From positions 42,842-106,841 of the forward strand of contig JAVBSN010000011.1 in assembly GCA_031547045.1 (NCBI GenBank): a stretch of 64,000 bases of DNA, read 5' to 3'. The notes below the pieces were generated by a model, which was not told the DNA's origin, searched no databases, and saw nothing but the letters and a program-made list of their open reading frames with translations. Below, piece by piece: positions 56,156 to 64,000 of the stretch (its first letter is position 1; every line of letters starts with the position of its first letter). The position numbers were made by a program, and so were the translations under genes. This DNA comes from JAVBSN01 sp031547045. GTDB taxonomy: Bacteria > Bacillota > Clostridia > Lachnospirales > Lachnospiraceae.

Positions 56156-57175
56156 CTATCCCAAACGAGTGTCTAACTTAAACTCCTCGGCAATACTATT
56201 TATCTCGAATCCCTGTTTATCTGGTATTTCTACATAATCTGAATTTTCAATAACTTTTTTATATGAACCTTCTCCTGGTAACTCTCCACCACATTCATGT
56301 ACCTGACTTTGAAAATACTCTGCTCGTTCTAAATATTCATCCCATTCCATAAACCTCTCAATATCTATCACTATTAAAGCATGTCCATTACGAGATAAAT
56401 CTGTTTTATGGTTCAACCCTTTTACATTTCCTGCAAAGCCAGCGCCTGTAAGCATACCTGCCAATACATCTACCATCATAGATAATCCTACGCCCTTATA
56501 TCCACCAATTGGAAGCATTGATCCTTTTAATGCTTCTTCAGCATCTGTTGTAGCATGTCCATTTTCATCCAAAGCCCATCCCTCGGGTATTGAATCTCCA
56601 TTTTTTGCAGCAAGTCGAATCTTACCTCTTGCTGCTATCGAAGTTGCCATATCAAAAATAAATGGACAATCTTCATTTTCCATAGGAAAAGATATACTTA
56701 GAGGATTAGTACCAAATAGTGGCTTATCCCCACCTGTAGGGGCAATAGCTGGTGCAGAATTAGCAAATACAAGTCCTATCATATGATTATCACTTGCCAT
56801 TTTTGCAAAATATCCTGCTGTTCCAAAATTATTACTATCTTTTACTCCTGCAAAACTTATACCATATTTCTTTGCCTTTTCTATTGATTTTTCCATTGCA
56901 TAATAGGTAGCAACTTGACCAAAACCATTGTTTGCGTCTATATGATATACTGCTTCTTCATCGTTTATCACTTTTATTGTAGTAGCAGCATCCATAAGAT
57001 TTTCTTCTATTTTTCTTAAATATATAGGTATACGCCCTAGCCCATGTGTATGTTTTCCTCTAGTATGTGCGTATACTATTGTATCTGCAACAATACTTGA
57101 GTGTTCTGACGGCACACCAGCTTTTATTAATATTTCTTTTGAAATCTCGTAAATATCTTCGACTTTTACTCTCAT
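56156..57175 (-). CDS. Ldh2-type NAD(P)-dependent 2-hydroxyacid dehydrogenase
   Basis: A 339-residue protein of the malate/L-sulfolactate/ureidoglycolate dehydrogenase family (Ldh2). HTRGKHTHGLGRIPIY contains the catalytic His, and GVKDSNNFGTAGYF, FGTNPLSISFP and FDMATSIAARGKI are family blocks. It interconverts a 2-keto acid and an L-2-hydroxy acid. In this operon it may reduce a keto-dicarboxylate to a malate-like acid. The ATG at 57175 follows GAGGG at 7 bp. A TTG seven codons upstream overlaps the previous gene and has no good site. Confidence 0.87.
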   Translation of the reverse strand: MRVKVEDIYEISKEILIKAGVPSEHSSIVADTIVYAHTRGKHTHGLGRIPIYLRKIEENLMDAATTIKVINDEEAVYHIDANNGFGQVATYYAMEKSIEKAKKYGISFAGVKDSNNFGTAGYFAKMASDNHMIGLVFANSAPAIAPTGGDKPLFGTNPLSISFPMENEDCPFIFDMATSIAARGKIRLAAKNGDSIPEGWALDENGHATTDAEEALKGSMLPIGGYKGVGLSMMVDVLAGMLTGAGFAGNVKGLNHKTDLSRNGHALIVIDIERFMEWDEYLERAEYFQSQVHECGGELPGEGSYKKVIENSDYVEIPDKQGFEINSIAEEFKLDTRLG

Positions 57176-57188
57176 ATTAGTTCCCTCT

Positions 57189-58082
57189 TTATTCAATAGA
57201 TCCCTTTTTAGAGGCTACTGCTTCCGGATAATATTGATCAATCATACGTTTTACTAACACAACTTGTTTTGCTCTCTTCTTTGCATCATCAACAGATGTA
57301 TCCCAGCTATGAGTTTTTGCAACAGATCCACCTGTCTTTAAATAAATAGGCCCAGCGGTACGAATCATTTCTGGCACTTCATAATGCCTAATAAATCCAC
57401 CTGATGATGCTGGATTTTCTGTATGAATATCTATTGGTATATCAATAGCTTGACGAATTCCTGCTAACATCTGTAATTGAATATCTCTTACTGGATTAAA
57501 GGAATTAGCTCCTATACTTTCTAATAATCTTGCGGAACAAGGATTACCATGTCCTGTATGTGCTGATATTTTAAAATGTGAATCTGCTGGAATCTCACCA
57601 CTTTTTCTCATTTCATTTAGTAACCAAAGGCAACCTTCGTCATATACCATAAATCCACGACATCCTAAAGCTGCTGCTCTTTTTACCTCTTCTACTGCGC
57701 GAACAACCTGCTCTTGCCCTCTTAATCTATAACCCATACGTTGTCCTTCTGAGGTATGTACAGAAGCACTGGTATCTGTTGTAGCACGAGGTCCAATAGC
57801 TAAGATTAATTGTACTTGATACTCTTTTGCTAAGCGTACCATTTCTATAATCTCGCTATCTAACAAAGTCATAATTCCCTTTGTCTGTGTTACTCTATGA
57901 ATAGCTATACCATACTCGTCAAGCTGTTCTAATAATGCCTTCATTGTAGCAGGACCTTGAATACCTGGCACCTCAAAACGGTATTGTGCACCGTCCTTAA
58001 ATCTCTTATTTGAAGTTGGTAAATCATAAGCATCTCCACTTGGTAAATTAATTGATTCTAGAAATTTTCTTGTAGCCTCCAT
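57189..58082 (-). CDS. TIM-barrel-like protein of unknown function
   Basis: A 297-residue protein I do not recognise securely. Its alternating beta/alpha pattern fits a TIM barrel: YRFEVPGIQGPATMKALLEQ, HRVTQTKGIMTLL, VQLILAIGPRATTDTSA, GCRGFMVYDEGCLWLL, HFKISAHTGHGNPCSARLL, IDIPIDIHTENPASSGGFIRH, GPIYLKTGG. Several conserved-looking acidic, His and Cys residues (HTGHGNPC, DIHTEN) could form an active site. It resembles aldolase or U32-like barrels in outline. The rich, low-variation look suggests a true enzyme. Its position between the MmgE/PrpD and Ldh2 genes suggests a step in the same acid pathway. Confidence 0.7.
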   Translation of the reverse strand: MEATRKFLESINLPSGDAYDLPTSNKRFKDGAQYRFEVPGIQGPATMKALLEQLDEYGIAIHRVTQTKGIMTLLDSEIIEMVRLAKEYQVQLILAIGPRATTDTSASVHTSEGQRMGYRLRGQEQVVRAVEEVKRAAALGCRGFMVYDEGCLWLLNEMRKSGEIPADSHFKISAHTGHGNPCSARLLESIGANSFNPVRDIQLQMLAGIRQAIDIPIDIHTENPASSGGFIRHYEVPEMIRTAGPIYLKTGGSVAKTHSWDTSVDDAKKRAKQVVLVKRMIDQYYPEAVASKKGSIE

Positions 58083-58098
58083 ATCTTGCCTCCTAAAT

Positions 58099-59448
58099 TT
58101 ATATAGTTAATATCAACGTTTCAAAATCATCTTCAATATTCCATATTTTTGATAATACTTCATTTGCATGTATTTCATCTTTTCCTGATGCCTTTAATAA
58201 CGAATAAAACTTTTGTTCTAATTCTTCTTTGTTAATAGGATTTTCTGGTTCTCCCTTAGGATAGTCTACTCTGTTAGTAAACACCTGAGAGCTTGTCTTA
58301 ATGGTTACAATAGCTCCACGTTTATTAGGAACTAATGCTGATAATTCTTCTGACTCTAAAACAGTTACTTTTTTCATAATTTCATTAATACGAGAATCTT
58401 CTATATACTTTTCTTCAAATTGCTGAAAATCAGCTTTTCCGCATACTAATGCTGCTGCTACACTATATGGTGTACTCATCTTTGCTGAAGATGTTCCTCT
58501 AACTTCAATATGATCATGTCCATTTACTGCCAATCCGTAAGTTTCTATCTTAATATCTTCAATGTCATTTATACTAAATTGATTCTCCCCTGCCACATTC
58601 ATTGCAGCTTCTATTGCGGCATGACAGTGACGACAAGCGGCATAAGGTTTTCTATAAATTAACTCAATTGCATACTTATCCTCAAAACCATTCTTTACAT
58701 AAGAAAGATTCACATCTTGAGCCATTACTTTAAAAAAGCCTCTTTTCCCTCCCAATATATCATCGGGGCCTGCAAGTCCTGATGCTCCAATGTATGATGC
58801 ATTAATTGCTGCTACTGCTGCTCTTCCAATATTATAAGGTTTTAATTGTGAACTATCATCTATTACTTCTAATACTCCAGCCGCATCTGTAACTGCTGCT
58901 GAAATAACTGATTTTATTTGATCTGATGTATAATTAAGTGCTATTGCTATACCTACTGCTGATCCAATTGTTCCGCATGTACCAGTTGCATGATACCCCT
59001 TTAACTTATGTCCTGGTTGAATAGAACTTGCAATTCTAATAGCTACCTCATATCCTATTACTATTCCTTTTATAAACTGAATTCCTTCTATTTTATGACT
59101 TTGTGCAACTGCTAATAATGAAGTAATAATAGGAGCTGCTAAATGCATCATGCCATACCTGTGACCATCATCTAATTCTGCTACATGGGAATTTATTCCA
59201 TTTATCATTGCGGCTGCATATGTTGTTGTCTTTTTGTGGGAACCAATAATGATTGAATTACCTACATCATCAGATAAGAGATTCAAATATTTTTGATTTT
59301 GCTCTCTTAACATAGATTCTCCAAGATAAGTACACGCTACATAATCTATAATACTCATTTTGGCTTGATTTTTTACTTTCTCTGGAATATCTTTTTGAGA
59401 TAACTGTACTATCTCCTCTACAAAAGAATCTGTAATATTCTTAATCAT
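58099..59448 (-). CDS. MmgE/PrpD family dehydratase/decarboxylase
   Basis: A 449-residue protein with the MmgE/PrpD pattern: INGINSHVAELDDGHRYGMMH, GYHATGTCGTIGSAVG, LKPYNIGRAAVAAINA and GKRGFFKVM. Family members are 2-methylcitrate dehydratase, cis-aconitate decarboxylase and iminodisuccinate epimerase, all acting on tri- or dicarboxylates. The natural substrate here is unknown. The start chosen (MIKNITDSF, 59448) overlaps the upstream GT2 gene by 8 nt. A longer form starting 60 bp earlier would overlap by 68 nt and lacks a ribosome binding site. Confidence 0.87.
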   Translation of the reverse strand: MIKNITDSFVEEIVQLSQKDIPEKVKNQAKMSIIDYVACTYLGESMLREQNQKYLNLLSDDVGNSIIIGSHKKTTTYAAAMINGINSHVAELDDGHRYGMMHLAAPIITSLLAVAQSHKIEGIQFIKGIVIGYEVAIRIASSIQPGHKLKGYHATGTCGTIGSAVGIAIALNYTSDQIKSVISAAVTDAAGVLEVIDDSSQLKPYNIGRAAVAAINASYIGASGLAGPDDILGGKRGFFKVMAQDVNLSYVKNGFEDKYAIELIYRKPYAACRHCHAAIEAAMNVAGENQFSINDIEDIKIETYGLAVNGHDHIEVRGTSSAKMSTPYSVAAALVCGKADFQQFEEKYIEDSRINEIMKKVTVLESEELSALVPNKRGAIVTIKTSSQVFTNRVDYPKGEPENPINKEELEQKFYSLLKASGKDEIHANEVLSKIWNIEDDFETLILTI

Positions 59449-60385
59449 CTTCCCTATTTTCCTCTCCACTATTAACCACTTGACGAACATTAAATTGTGG
59501 CAATCCACTAATAGTCATATATATTCTTCCCACATATTCTCCCATAATACCTAATATAACCATAGTTATTCCACCAATTAGCAATGTTAGTACCATATTG
59601 CTAGTATAACCTGCTACAATAGATGGGTTTATTAATCTTCTAATGACTAAAATTATACCCCATATAAAACCTCCAGTAGAAAATATAAATCCTAAGTATG
59701 ATGCTATTCTTAATGGTACCATAGAAAAACTAATAAATATATTTAGCCATAATTTAAATAATTTTCTTAATGTATATCCAGACTTTCCTGCTATACGCTT
59801 TTTGTGTTCAACCTGAACATTAGCATAATTTGTAGTGATTTGCATCATAAATGAACCGATAGAAACAAAAGGGCTATTATATTTTCTAATTGCATCTGCT
59901 ACTGGTCTACTCCAAGCTGAAAAAGATGAGCGATGTATTCCTTTAGGTTTATTACCCATTTTTTCTGCTAACCAATTATGAAGGTTGCTAGTTATTCTTT
60001 TAAACAACGTATGTTTCTTATTTGCAAAATGAGCATATACTACATCATAGCCTTCGTTAAGTTTATCTACTAAAACAAAAATTCCCTCTGCTGGATGTTG
60101 TCCATCATCATCCATGAATATAACAATATCACCTTTTGCATATTGCAATGCCGCCATCTTTGCAGACGACTGTCCATAATTTCTAGTAAGATTTACTCCA
60201 ATAATATTCTTATCCTCATTACAAAGCTCTTGTATAACTTGAAAAGTATTATCTGGTGAACAATCATTTACTAATACTATTTGATAATCTTCTGGTCTTT
60301 GTGTGAATTTTTCTTTTATATTGCTTACTACTGCAGGTAATAATTTTGCTGAGCGATAGCAAGGAATGCAAATTGATATTAACAT
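59441..60385 (-). CDS. ArnC-like polyprenyl-phosphate glycosyltransferase (GT2)
   Basis: A 314-residue GT2 enzyme: LISICIPCYRSAKLLPAVV, LVNDCSPDNT, FMDDDGQHPAEG (metal-binding Asp run) and the two C-terminal membrane helices ending GEYVGRIYMTISGLPQFNVRQV. The closest family in pattern is ArnC, which loads 4-formamido-4-deoxyarabinose on undecaprenyl phosphate. With the RffA-type transaminase two genes upstream, a 4-amino sugar donor is attractive. It would supply the GT-C enzymes at the end of the operon. Confidence 0.87.
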   Translation of the reverse strand: MLISICIPCYRSAKLLPAVVSNIKEKFTQRPEDYQIVLVNDCSPDNTFQVIQELCNEDKNIIGVNLTRNYGQSSAKMAALQYAKGDIVIFMDDDGQHPAEGIFVLVDKLNEGYDVVYAHFANKKHTLFKRITSNLHNWLAEKMGNKPKGIHRSSFSAWSRPVADAIRKYNSPFVSIGSFMMQITTNYANVQVEHKKRIAGKSGYTLRKLFKLWLNIFISFSMVPLRIASYLGFIFSTGGFIWGIILVIRRLINPSIVAGYTSNMVLTLLIGGITMVILGIMGEYVGRIYMTISGLPQFNVRQVVNSGEENREDD

Positions 60386-60395
60386 TTTTGTGCTC

Positions 60396-61844
60396 CTATT
60401 TTCTCTTAATTTGTTTAATAATCTGTTTTACCATTGGTAACATAATTTTTATCATAATTATTATGGTTATAATAACAATAATATAACGTATATACCATTT
60501 TAATTGAAACGTAAACATAGTTATTGTATTTATAGCAAAGAAACCTATTGATAATGGTATCATCTTTGATAATGGTGCTATTCTCATTCCAGTAATTTTC
60601 TTTTCCATAAAACCTTGTAATACAAATAAAACAAAATAACTAATTAATGTTGTATATGCTGCCGCAATACCACCAAATATTTTAATAAAAATATAATTTA
60701 GTAATACATTTATGAGCATAGCTGTTATAGTACCAAAGGCAACAAATTTTGTCTTTTTGTGATAATTCTGAACCGCTGTATAACAATAACTAAAAAATCT
60801 AAATAATACTCCTGTTACCATAGGTGCTATTAAATAAACAGCCTCAGCATACTTCTTTCCTCCAAGAATTAATACAAGCTCTGGTGCAAGAGCAACTAAT
60901 AACCATGATATATATCCAAATATATATACCATTTTTAGCCAAGGGCTTTCTATCTCTTCAATTTCTCCACGTGATATTTTTTCATATAACCATGGCAACC
61001 ATGCATTCCATACTGAATCTTCAATAATCCATATAATAAATGAAACTGTTGTTGCTAAAAAGAACAAACCTGCACTATGAGCATCTACCATTTTATTAAT
61101 CATTATTTTATCTGAATGATTCATAATTTGTATTGATAACATTTCAGGTATTAATGGTATACTAAACGCTAATGCATATTTCCAATATTCTTTCTTTATT
61201 AGCAGTTTCCCGCTTTTCCATATTAAAAATGCAACAGCAATTCCTACTATTATCTGTGGAGTATAAAATCCTATTACTCTTAAATCAACTAACTTATCCT
61301 CATATCCATTAATGCTACCTAGATAAATAAGCAATAAAGATAAAATTGTTGCTGGAATCATAGTTATTGCAGTAATTATTGTACTATGCTTGTATCTCAT
61401 AAGTTGCTTTTCTCTTCTTTGAAAATACAAAGTTGATGTATAAGCAAATGTATACAAAATCATAAATACATACATCAACTGATTCATACCGCAAAATTCT
61501 ATAAATTTATTTTTAAAAAACAAAGTAATAACAGTAAAACAAGCAAAAATTGATATATATGATAAAGTCTGTACTGCTGAAATATATTCCTCAAATTTAT
61601 TGGGGAAATCGAATTTGGCAGTTTCTATACTACGAAACAAACAAAGCGACATTATGGGCACCGTAATTAAAAGCCACGACTCATAAGTCCCTATGTCCCC
61701 ATATTGTGATGTAGATACTATTCTAGTATAAATAGGAGTTATAAAAAATGTAATTCCCCTAACTACAAGTTGAGTTATTATATAGAATATTCCAGCTATA
61801 AACGCTTTTCTATTTAATGCACTTTTTGATAATTCTTTATCCAT
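60396..61844 (-). CDS. Wzx-type polysaccharide flippase
   Basis: A 482-residue MOP-superfamily protein with about 13 membrane helices. The N-terminal FFITPIYTRIVSTSQYGDIG and central ALAFSIPLIPEMLSIQIMNHSDKIMIN blocks align by eye with the flippase at 24142-25599. It should export a lipid-linked oligosaccharide made by this operon. Together with an ArnC-like GT2 and GT-C enzymes, it implies that both a Wzx-flipped unit and polyprenyl-phosphate-linked side sugars are used. Confidence 0.88.
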   Translation of the reverse strand: MDKELSKSALNRKAFIAGIFYIITQLVVRGITFFITPIYTRIVSTSQYGDIGTYESWLLITVPIMSLCLFRSIETAKFDFPNKFEEYISAVQTLSYISIFACFTVITLFFKNKFIEFCGMNQLMYVFMILYTFAYTSTLYFQRREKQLMRYKHSTIITAITMIPATILSLLLIYLGSINGYEDKLVDLRVIGFYTPQIIVGIAVAFLIWKSGKLLIKKEYWKYALAFSIPLIPEMLSIQIMNHSDKIMINKMVDAHSAGLFFLATTVSFIIWIIEDSVWNAWLPWLYEKISRGEIEEIESPWLKMVYIFGYISWLLVALAPELVLILGGKKYAEAVYLIAPMVTGVLFRFFSYCYTAVQNYHKKTKFVAFGTITAMLINVLLNYIFIKIFGGIAAAYTTLISYFVLFVLQGFMEKKITGMRIAPLSKMIPLSIGFFAINTITMFTFQLKWYIRYIIVIITIIIMIKIMLPMVKQIIKQIKRK

Positions 61845-61870
61845 AAATAATTACGAAAAACCCTTCTTGA

Positions 61871-62995
61871 CTATTGATAAAAGGTCTTAATAACATCAGC
61901 AACCTTATATACATCCTCTCCTAAACCATAATACATTGGCAGTCTTAGAAGTCTTTCACTCTCCTTTGTTGTAAATACATCCTCTCCATGAAACTCGCCT
62001 AATACCTTTCCAGCAGGGGAACTATGAAGTGGAATATAATGAAATACAGATTTAATATCTTTTTCTTTTAAATAATTAATCAATTTACTTCTTTCAGTTT
62101 CATCTTTAGTCTTTATATAAAACATATGTGCATTATGAATACATTCCTTAGGAATAATAGGAAGATTAATGTATTCTTTATTTTCAAGCTCTTTAAGTGC
62201 ATCATAGTATTTATTCCAACTACTCATTCTATCATCATATACTTCTTGTGCCTTTTCTAGTTGCGCCCATAAGTATGCCGCATTCAATTCGCTAGGCAGA
62301 TAAGATGATCCTGCTGCCACCCACGTATATTTATCAACTTCACCTCTAAAAAACTTACTCCTATTTGTTCCTTTTTCTCTTATTATTTCTGCTTTTTCTA
62401 CCATTTGTGGATCCTTGATTAAAAGTGCTCCACCTTCACCCATACTATAATTTTTGGTCTCATGGAAACTATAGCATCCAAAATCTCCAATAGCACCTAA
62501 TGCCTGTCCTTTGTAAGTACTCATAATACCTTGTGCAGCATCTTCAATTACTAAAATATTATTACGTTTTGCAATATCCATTATAGTATCCATCTCGCAT
62601 CCTACACCTGCATAATGAACAGGAACTATTGCTTTTGTTTTATTAGTTATTGCTGCTTCAATTAAATTCTCATCTATATTCATTGTATCAGGTCTAATAT
62701 CTACAAACACTACCTTTGCCCCTCTTAATACAAAGGCATCGGCTGTGGAAACAAAGGTATAGCTAGGCATAATTACTTCGTCTCCTGGTTGAATATCTGC
62801 TAAAAGTCCTGTCATTTCAGTAGCATGTGTACATGATGTAGTTAATAATGCTTTTGCTGTATGAGTTTTATTCTCTATCCACTTATTGCACTTTTGAGTA
62901 AATATTCCATCACCACATATTTTTTTACTTTCAATTGCTTCTAAAATATATGATTCCTCTCCGCCTACTCGCGTTGGTATATTAAACCTTATCAT
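61871..62995 (-). CDS. rffA: dTDP-4-amino-4,6-dideoxygalactose transaminase (RffA/WecE-type)
   Basis: A 374-residue DegT-family PLP enzyme of the RffA/WecE branch. The opening RVGGEESYILEAIESKKICGDG, the TTSCTHATEMTGLL block and Lys181 in SFHETKNYSMGEGGA are diagnostic. It converts dTDP-4-keto-6-deoxyglucose to dTDP-4-amino-4,6-dideoxygalactose using glutamate. It is the first gene of the operon, about 100 nt after the promoter, with AAGGGA as its RBS. The amino group it makes is the likely target for the ATP-grasp ligase encoded downstream. Confidence 0.92.
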   Translation of the reverse strand: MIRFNIPTRVGGEESYILEAIESKKICGDGIFTQKCNKWIENKTHTAKALLTTSCTHATEMTGLLADIQPGDEVIMPSYTFVSTADAFVLRGAKVVFVDIRPDTMNIDENLIEAAITNKTKAIVPVHYAGVGCEMDTIMDIAKRNNILVIEDAAQGIMSTYKGQALGAIGDFGCYSFHETKNYSMGEGGALLIKDPQMVEKAEIIREKGTNRSKFFRGEVDKYTWVAAGSSYLPSELNAAYLWAQLEKAQEVYDDRMSSWNKYYDALKELENKEYINLPIIPKECIHNAHMFYIKTKDETERSKLINYLKEKDIKSVFHYIPLHSSPAGKVLGEFHGEDVFTTKESERLLRLPMYYGLGEDVYKVADVIKTFYQ

Positions 62996-63104
62996 ATCTA
63001 TTATTCCCTTCTATTTCTTATTAAATCATCTATAATATCATATAGTATTTACTTAATCTTATCATCAAATACTACTTTTAAATTTTTCCACAAAACTCCC
63101 TACC

Positions 63105-63133
63105 ATTTTATCACTTGTACGTTAATTTGGCAA
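63105..63133 (-). promoter_or_regulatory. Promoter of the second polysaccharide operon
   Basis: TTGCCA (63133-63128) and TAAAAT (63110-63105) lie 17 bp apart on the minus strand, with TG one base before the -10. The predicted start near 63098 gives a ~100-nt A/T-rich leader before rffA. No clear riboswitch or attenuator is seen in it. Confidence 0.65.
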
Positions 63134-63225
63134 ATTATATATTTTATAGAAAATCGGTAATAAAATGCTTAAGGGACAACTTCATATATAAGTATACAAC
63201 CTTAAATATAAAATCATCCCCTGAG

Positions 63226-64000
63226 TTATTTCATTAACCCTATTTCTTTAATTTTACCTATAACAACGTTATTACATGTATATAATGCCTTAGCAACAAC
63301 TCCTGTTAGAATTATATATAACAAAAATAATATATAATTTTCTGTTCTTCCAATTACCTTACCTGTAAAATGATATGCCAATTCTTGAACCAACACATGA
63401 TGGCATAGAAATACAGCAAAAGAGTATTTTCCGATTTTCTCACATATATTATAAAACACTTGTGTTTTTATAAACTTACATATATATGTAAGTAATACAA
63501 ATGACACTATTCCCATAACAACAGTTACATATACAGTATGAATCATAGATAAATCCACAAAACTGCTAATAACTAAAATCACTGTACATAATGCTGCTAT
63601 TGGAAGTTTTACCTTCCATCCATATTTAACAAAATACATACCAAATGCAAATTCTGGTATTCTTACTAAGAATACACACTGCAATGGCATAGGACCTTCG
63701 TATAAAATACATGTTAGAATATATACTAGTCCAATTATAATCCCAGTAAGTACTGGTTTCTTATCAATACCCAATTTAATTAGTGGAAATAATATATATA
63801 AGATTATAATACAACCTAAAAACCATTCACCTAACAAATAAAAATTATCTCCAAACCAGCATGTATAACCATCCATTCCTATTGCTGTAAGTAAAATTTT
63901 AATTTTAGGAGTATCTGTATAAAATCCTCTATTTTTCATAAAAAAATATAAAAATGCTATTAGATATGTTATCCAATACATAGGATATATCCCTAATATT
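63226..64000 (-). CDS. Acyltransferase-3 family protein, 5' end outside window
   Basis: The reading frame stays open to the right edge beyond the ATG at 63981, so the N-terminus is missing. Roughly 257 residues are visible. The protein has about seven membrane helices with GDNFYLLGEWFLGCIIILYILFPL and GKYSFAVFLCHHVLVQELAYH, blocks typical of the OafA/WcaK-like acyltransferase-3 family. The usual His near the N-terminus lies outside. It likely acylates a surface glycan. Promoter and terminator separate it from the rffA operon, though no strong terminator hairpin was found in 63134-63225. Confidence 0.8.
   Translation of the reverse strand, partial: ILGIYPMYWITYLIAFLYFFMKNRGFYTDTPKIKILLTAIGMDGYTCWFGDNFYLLGEWFLGCIIILYILFPLIKLGIDKKPVLTGIIIGLVYILTCILYEGPMPLQCVFLVRIPEFAFGMYFVKYGWKVKLPIAALCTVILVISSFVDLSMIHTVYVTVVMGIVSFVLLTYICKFIKTQVFYNICEKIGKYSFAVFLCHHVLVQELAYHFTGKVIGRTENYILFLLYIILTGVVAKALYTCNNVVIGKIKEIGLMK

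Noticed and set aside
58099..59508. Longer start for the MmgE/PrpD protein (20 extra residues)
   Set aside because: It would overlap the upstream GT2 gene by 68 nt, has no ribosome binding site, and the added residues do not fit the family.
63134..63225. Possible terminator between the right-edge acyltransferase and the rffA promoter
   Set aside because: Only weak, interrupted pairing (AAGG...CCTT, ACTT...AAGT) could be found, not enough to call.

Overview
The window is about 30% GC by eye and nearly every gene sits on the minus strand. It looks like chromosomal DNA of a low-GC anaerobic Firmicute, most likely a Lachnospiraceae-type Clostridium. The evidence is a pheS T-box leader, a 6S-like RNA, a PPi-dependent phosphofructokinase, a SpoIID-like protein, an LCP protein, TarI/TarJ, and a family of secreted proteins with aromatic cell-wall-binding repeats. 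The genus assignment is inference. I saw no IS element, phage, CRISPR array, tRNA or rRNA.

Region 1 (1-10.2 kb) is mostly housekeeping: the 5' end of pheS behind a Phe T-box, a YihY-type membrane protein, a SpoIID-like protein, a 6S-like RNA, a degenerate tandem element upstream of a PPi-type phosphofructokinase, an unknown acidic membrane protein, an alpha/beta hydrolase, an LCP transferase, a small hypothetical and a GT2 enzyme. Region 2 (10.2-15.6 kb) is a six-gene operon. A polyprenyl-phosphate GT2, two half-size EamA/SMR transporters and a GT-C membrane enzyme make an Arn-like 'three-component' glycosylation set, and it is fused to an ATP-grasp ligase and a PLP decarboxylase.

Region 3 (15.8-33.2 kb) is a 13-gene wall-polysaccharide operon. 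It holds CDP-ribitol synthesis (TarI, TarJ), a CDP-polyol phosphotransferase, FdtA/FdtB-type 3-amino-sugar synthesis with a FemAB/GNAT-type acyltransferase, a Wzx flippase, several GT2 enzymes (two of them paralogous double-GT2 proteins) and large membrane glycosyltransferase/polymerase-like proteins. Region 4 (33.4-45.8 kb) encodes six secreted proteins: a GH9 endoglucanase, a protein with repeated IPA-type beta domains, a CAP protein, a C1A peptidase, a transglutaminase-like protein and an amidase/glucosaminidase autolysin. The first five share one ~154-residue wall-binding module, placed at either the N- or C-terminus.

Region 5 (46.0-63.1 kb) is a second, 13-gene glycan operon behind a recognisable promoter. 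It starts with an RffA-type 4-amino-sugar transaminase, a Wzx flippase and an ArnC-like GT2, and ends with membrane GTs, an SGNH hydrolase and an acyltransferase. In the middle lies a seven-gene organic-acid cassette: MmgE/PrpD, an unassigned TIM-barrel-like protein, an Ldh2-type dehydrogenase, an ATP-grasp ligase, a CitE-like C-C lyase and both subunits of an Fe-S fumarase/tartrate dehydratase. My inference is that it makes a hydroxy- or dicarboxylic acid and the ATP-grasp enzyme joins it to the amino sugar. This cassette is the best candidate for an undescribed system. A partial acyltransferase-3 gene runs off the right edge.

Several starts were moved to a downstream ATG with a proper ribosome binding site; each case is noted in its entry.
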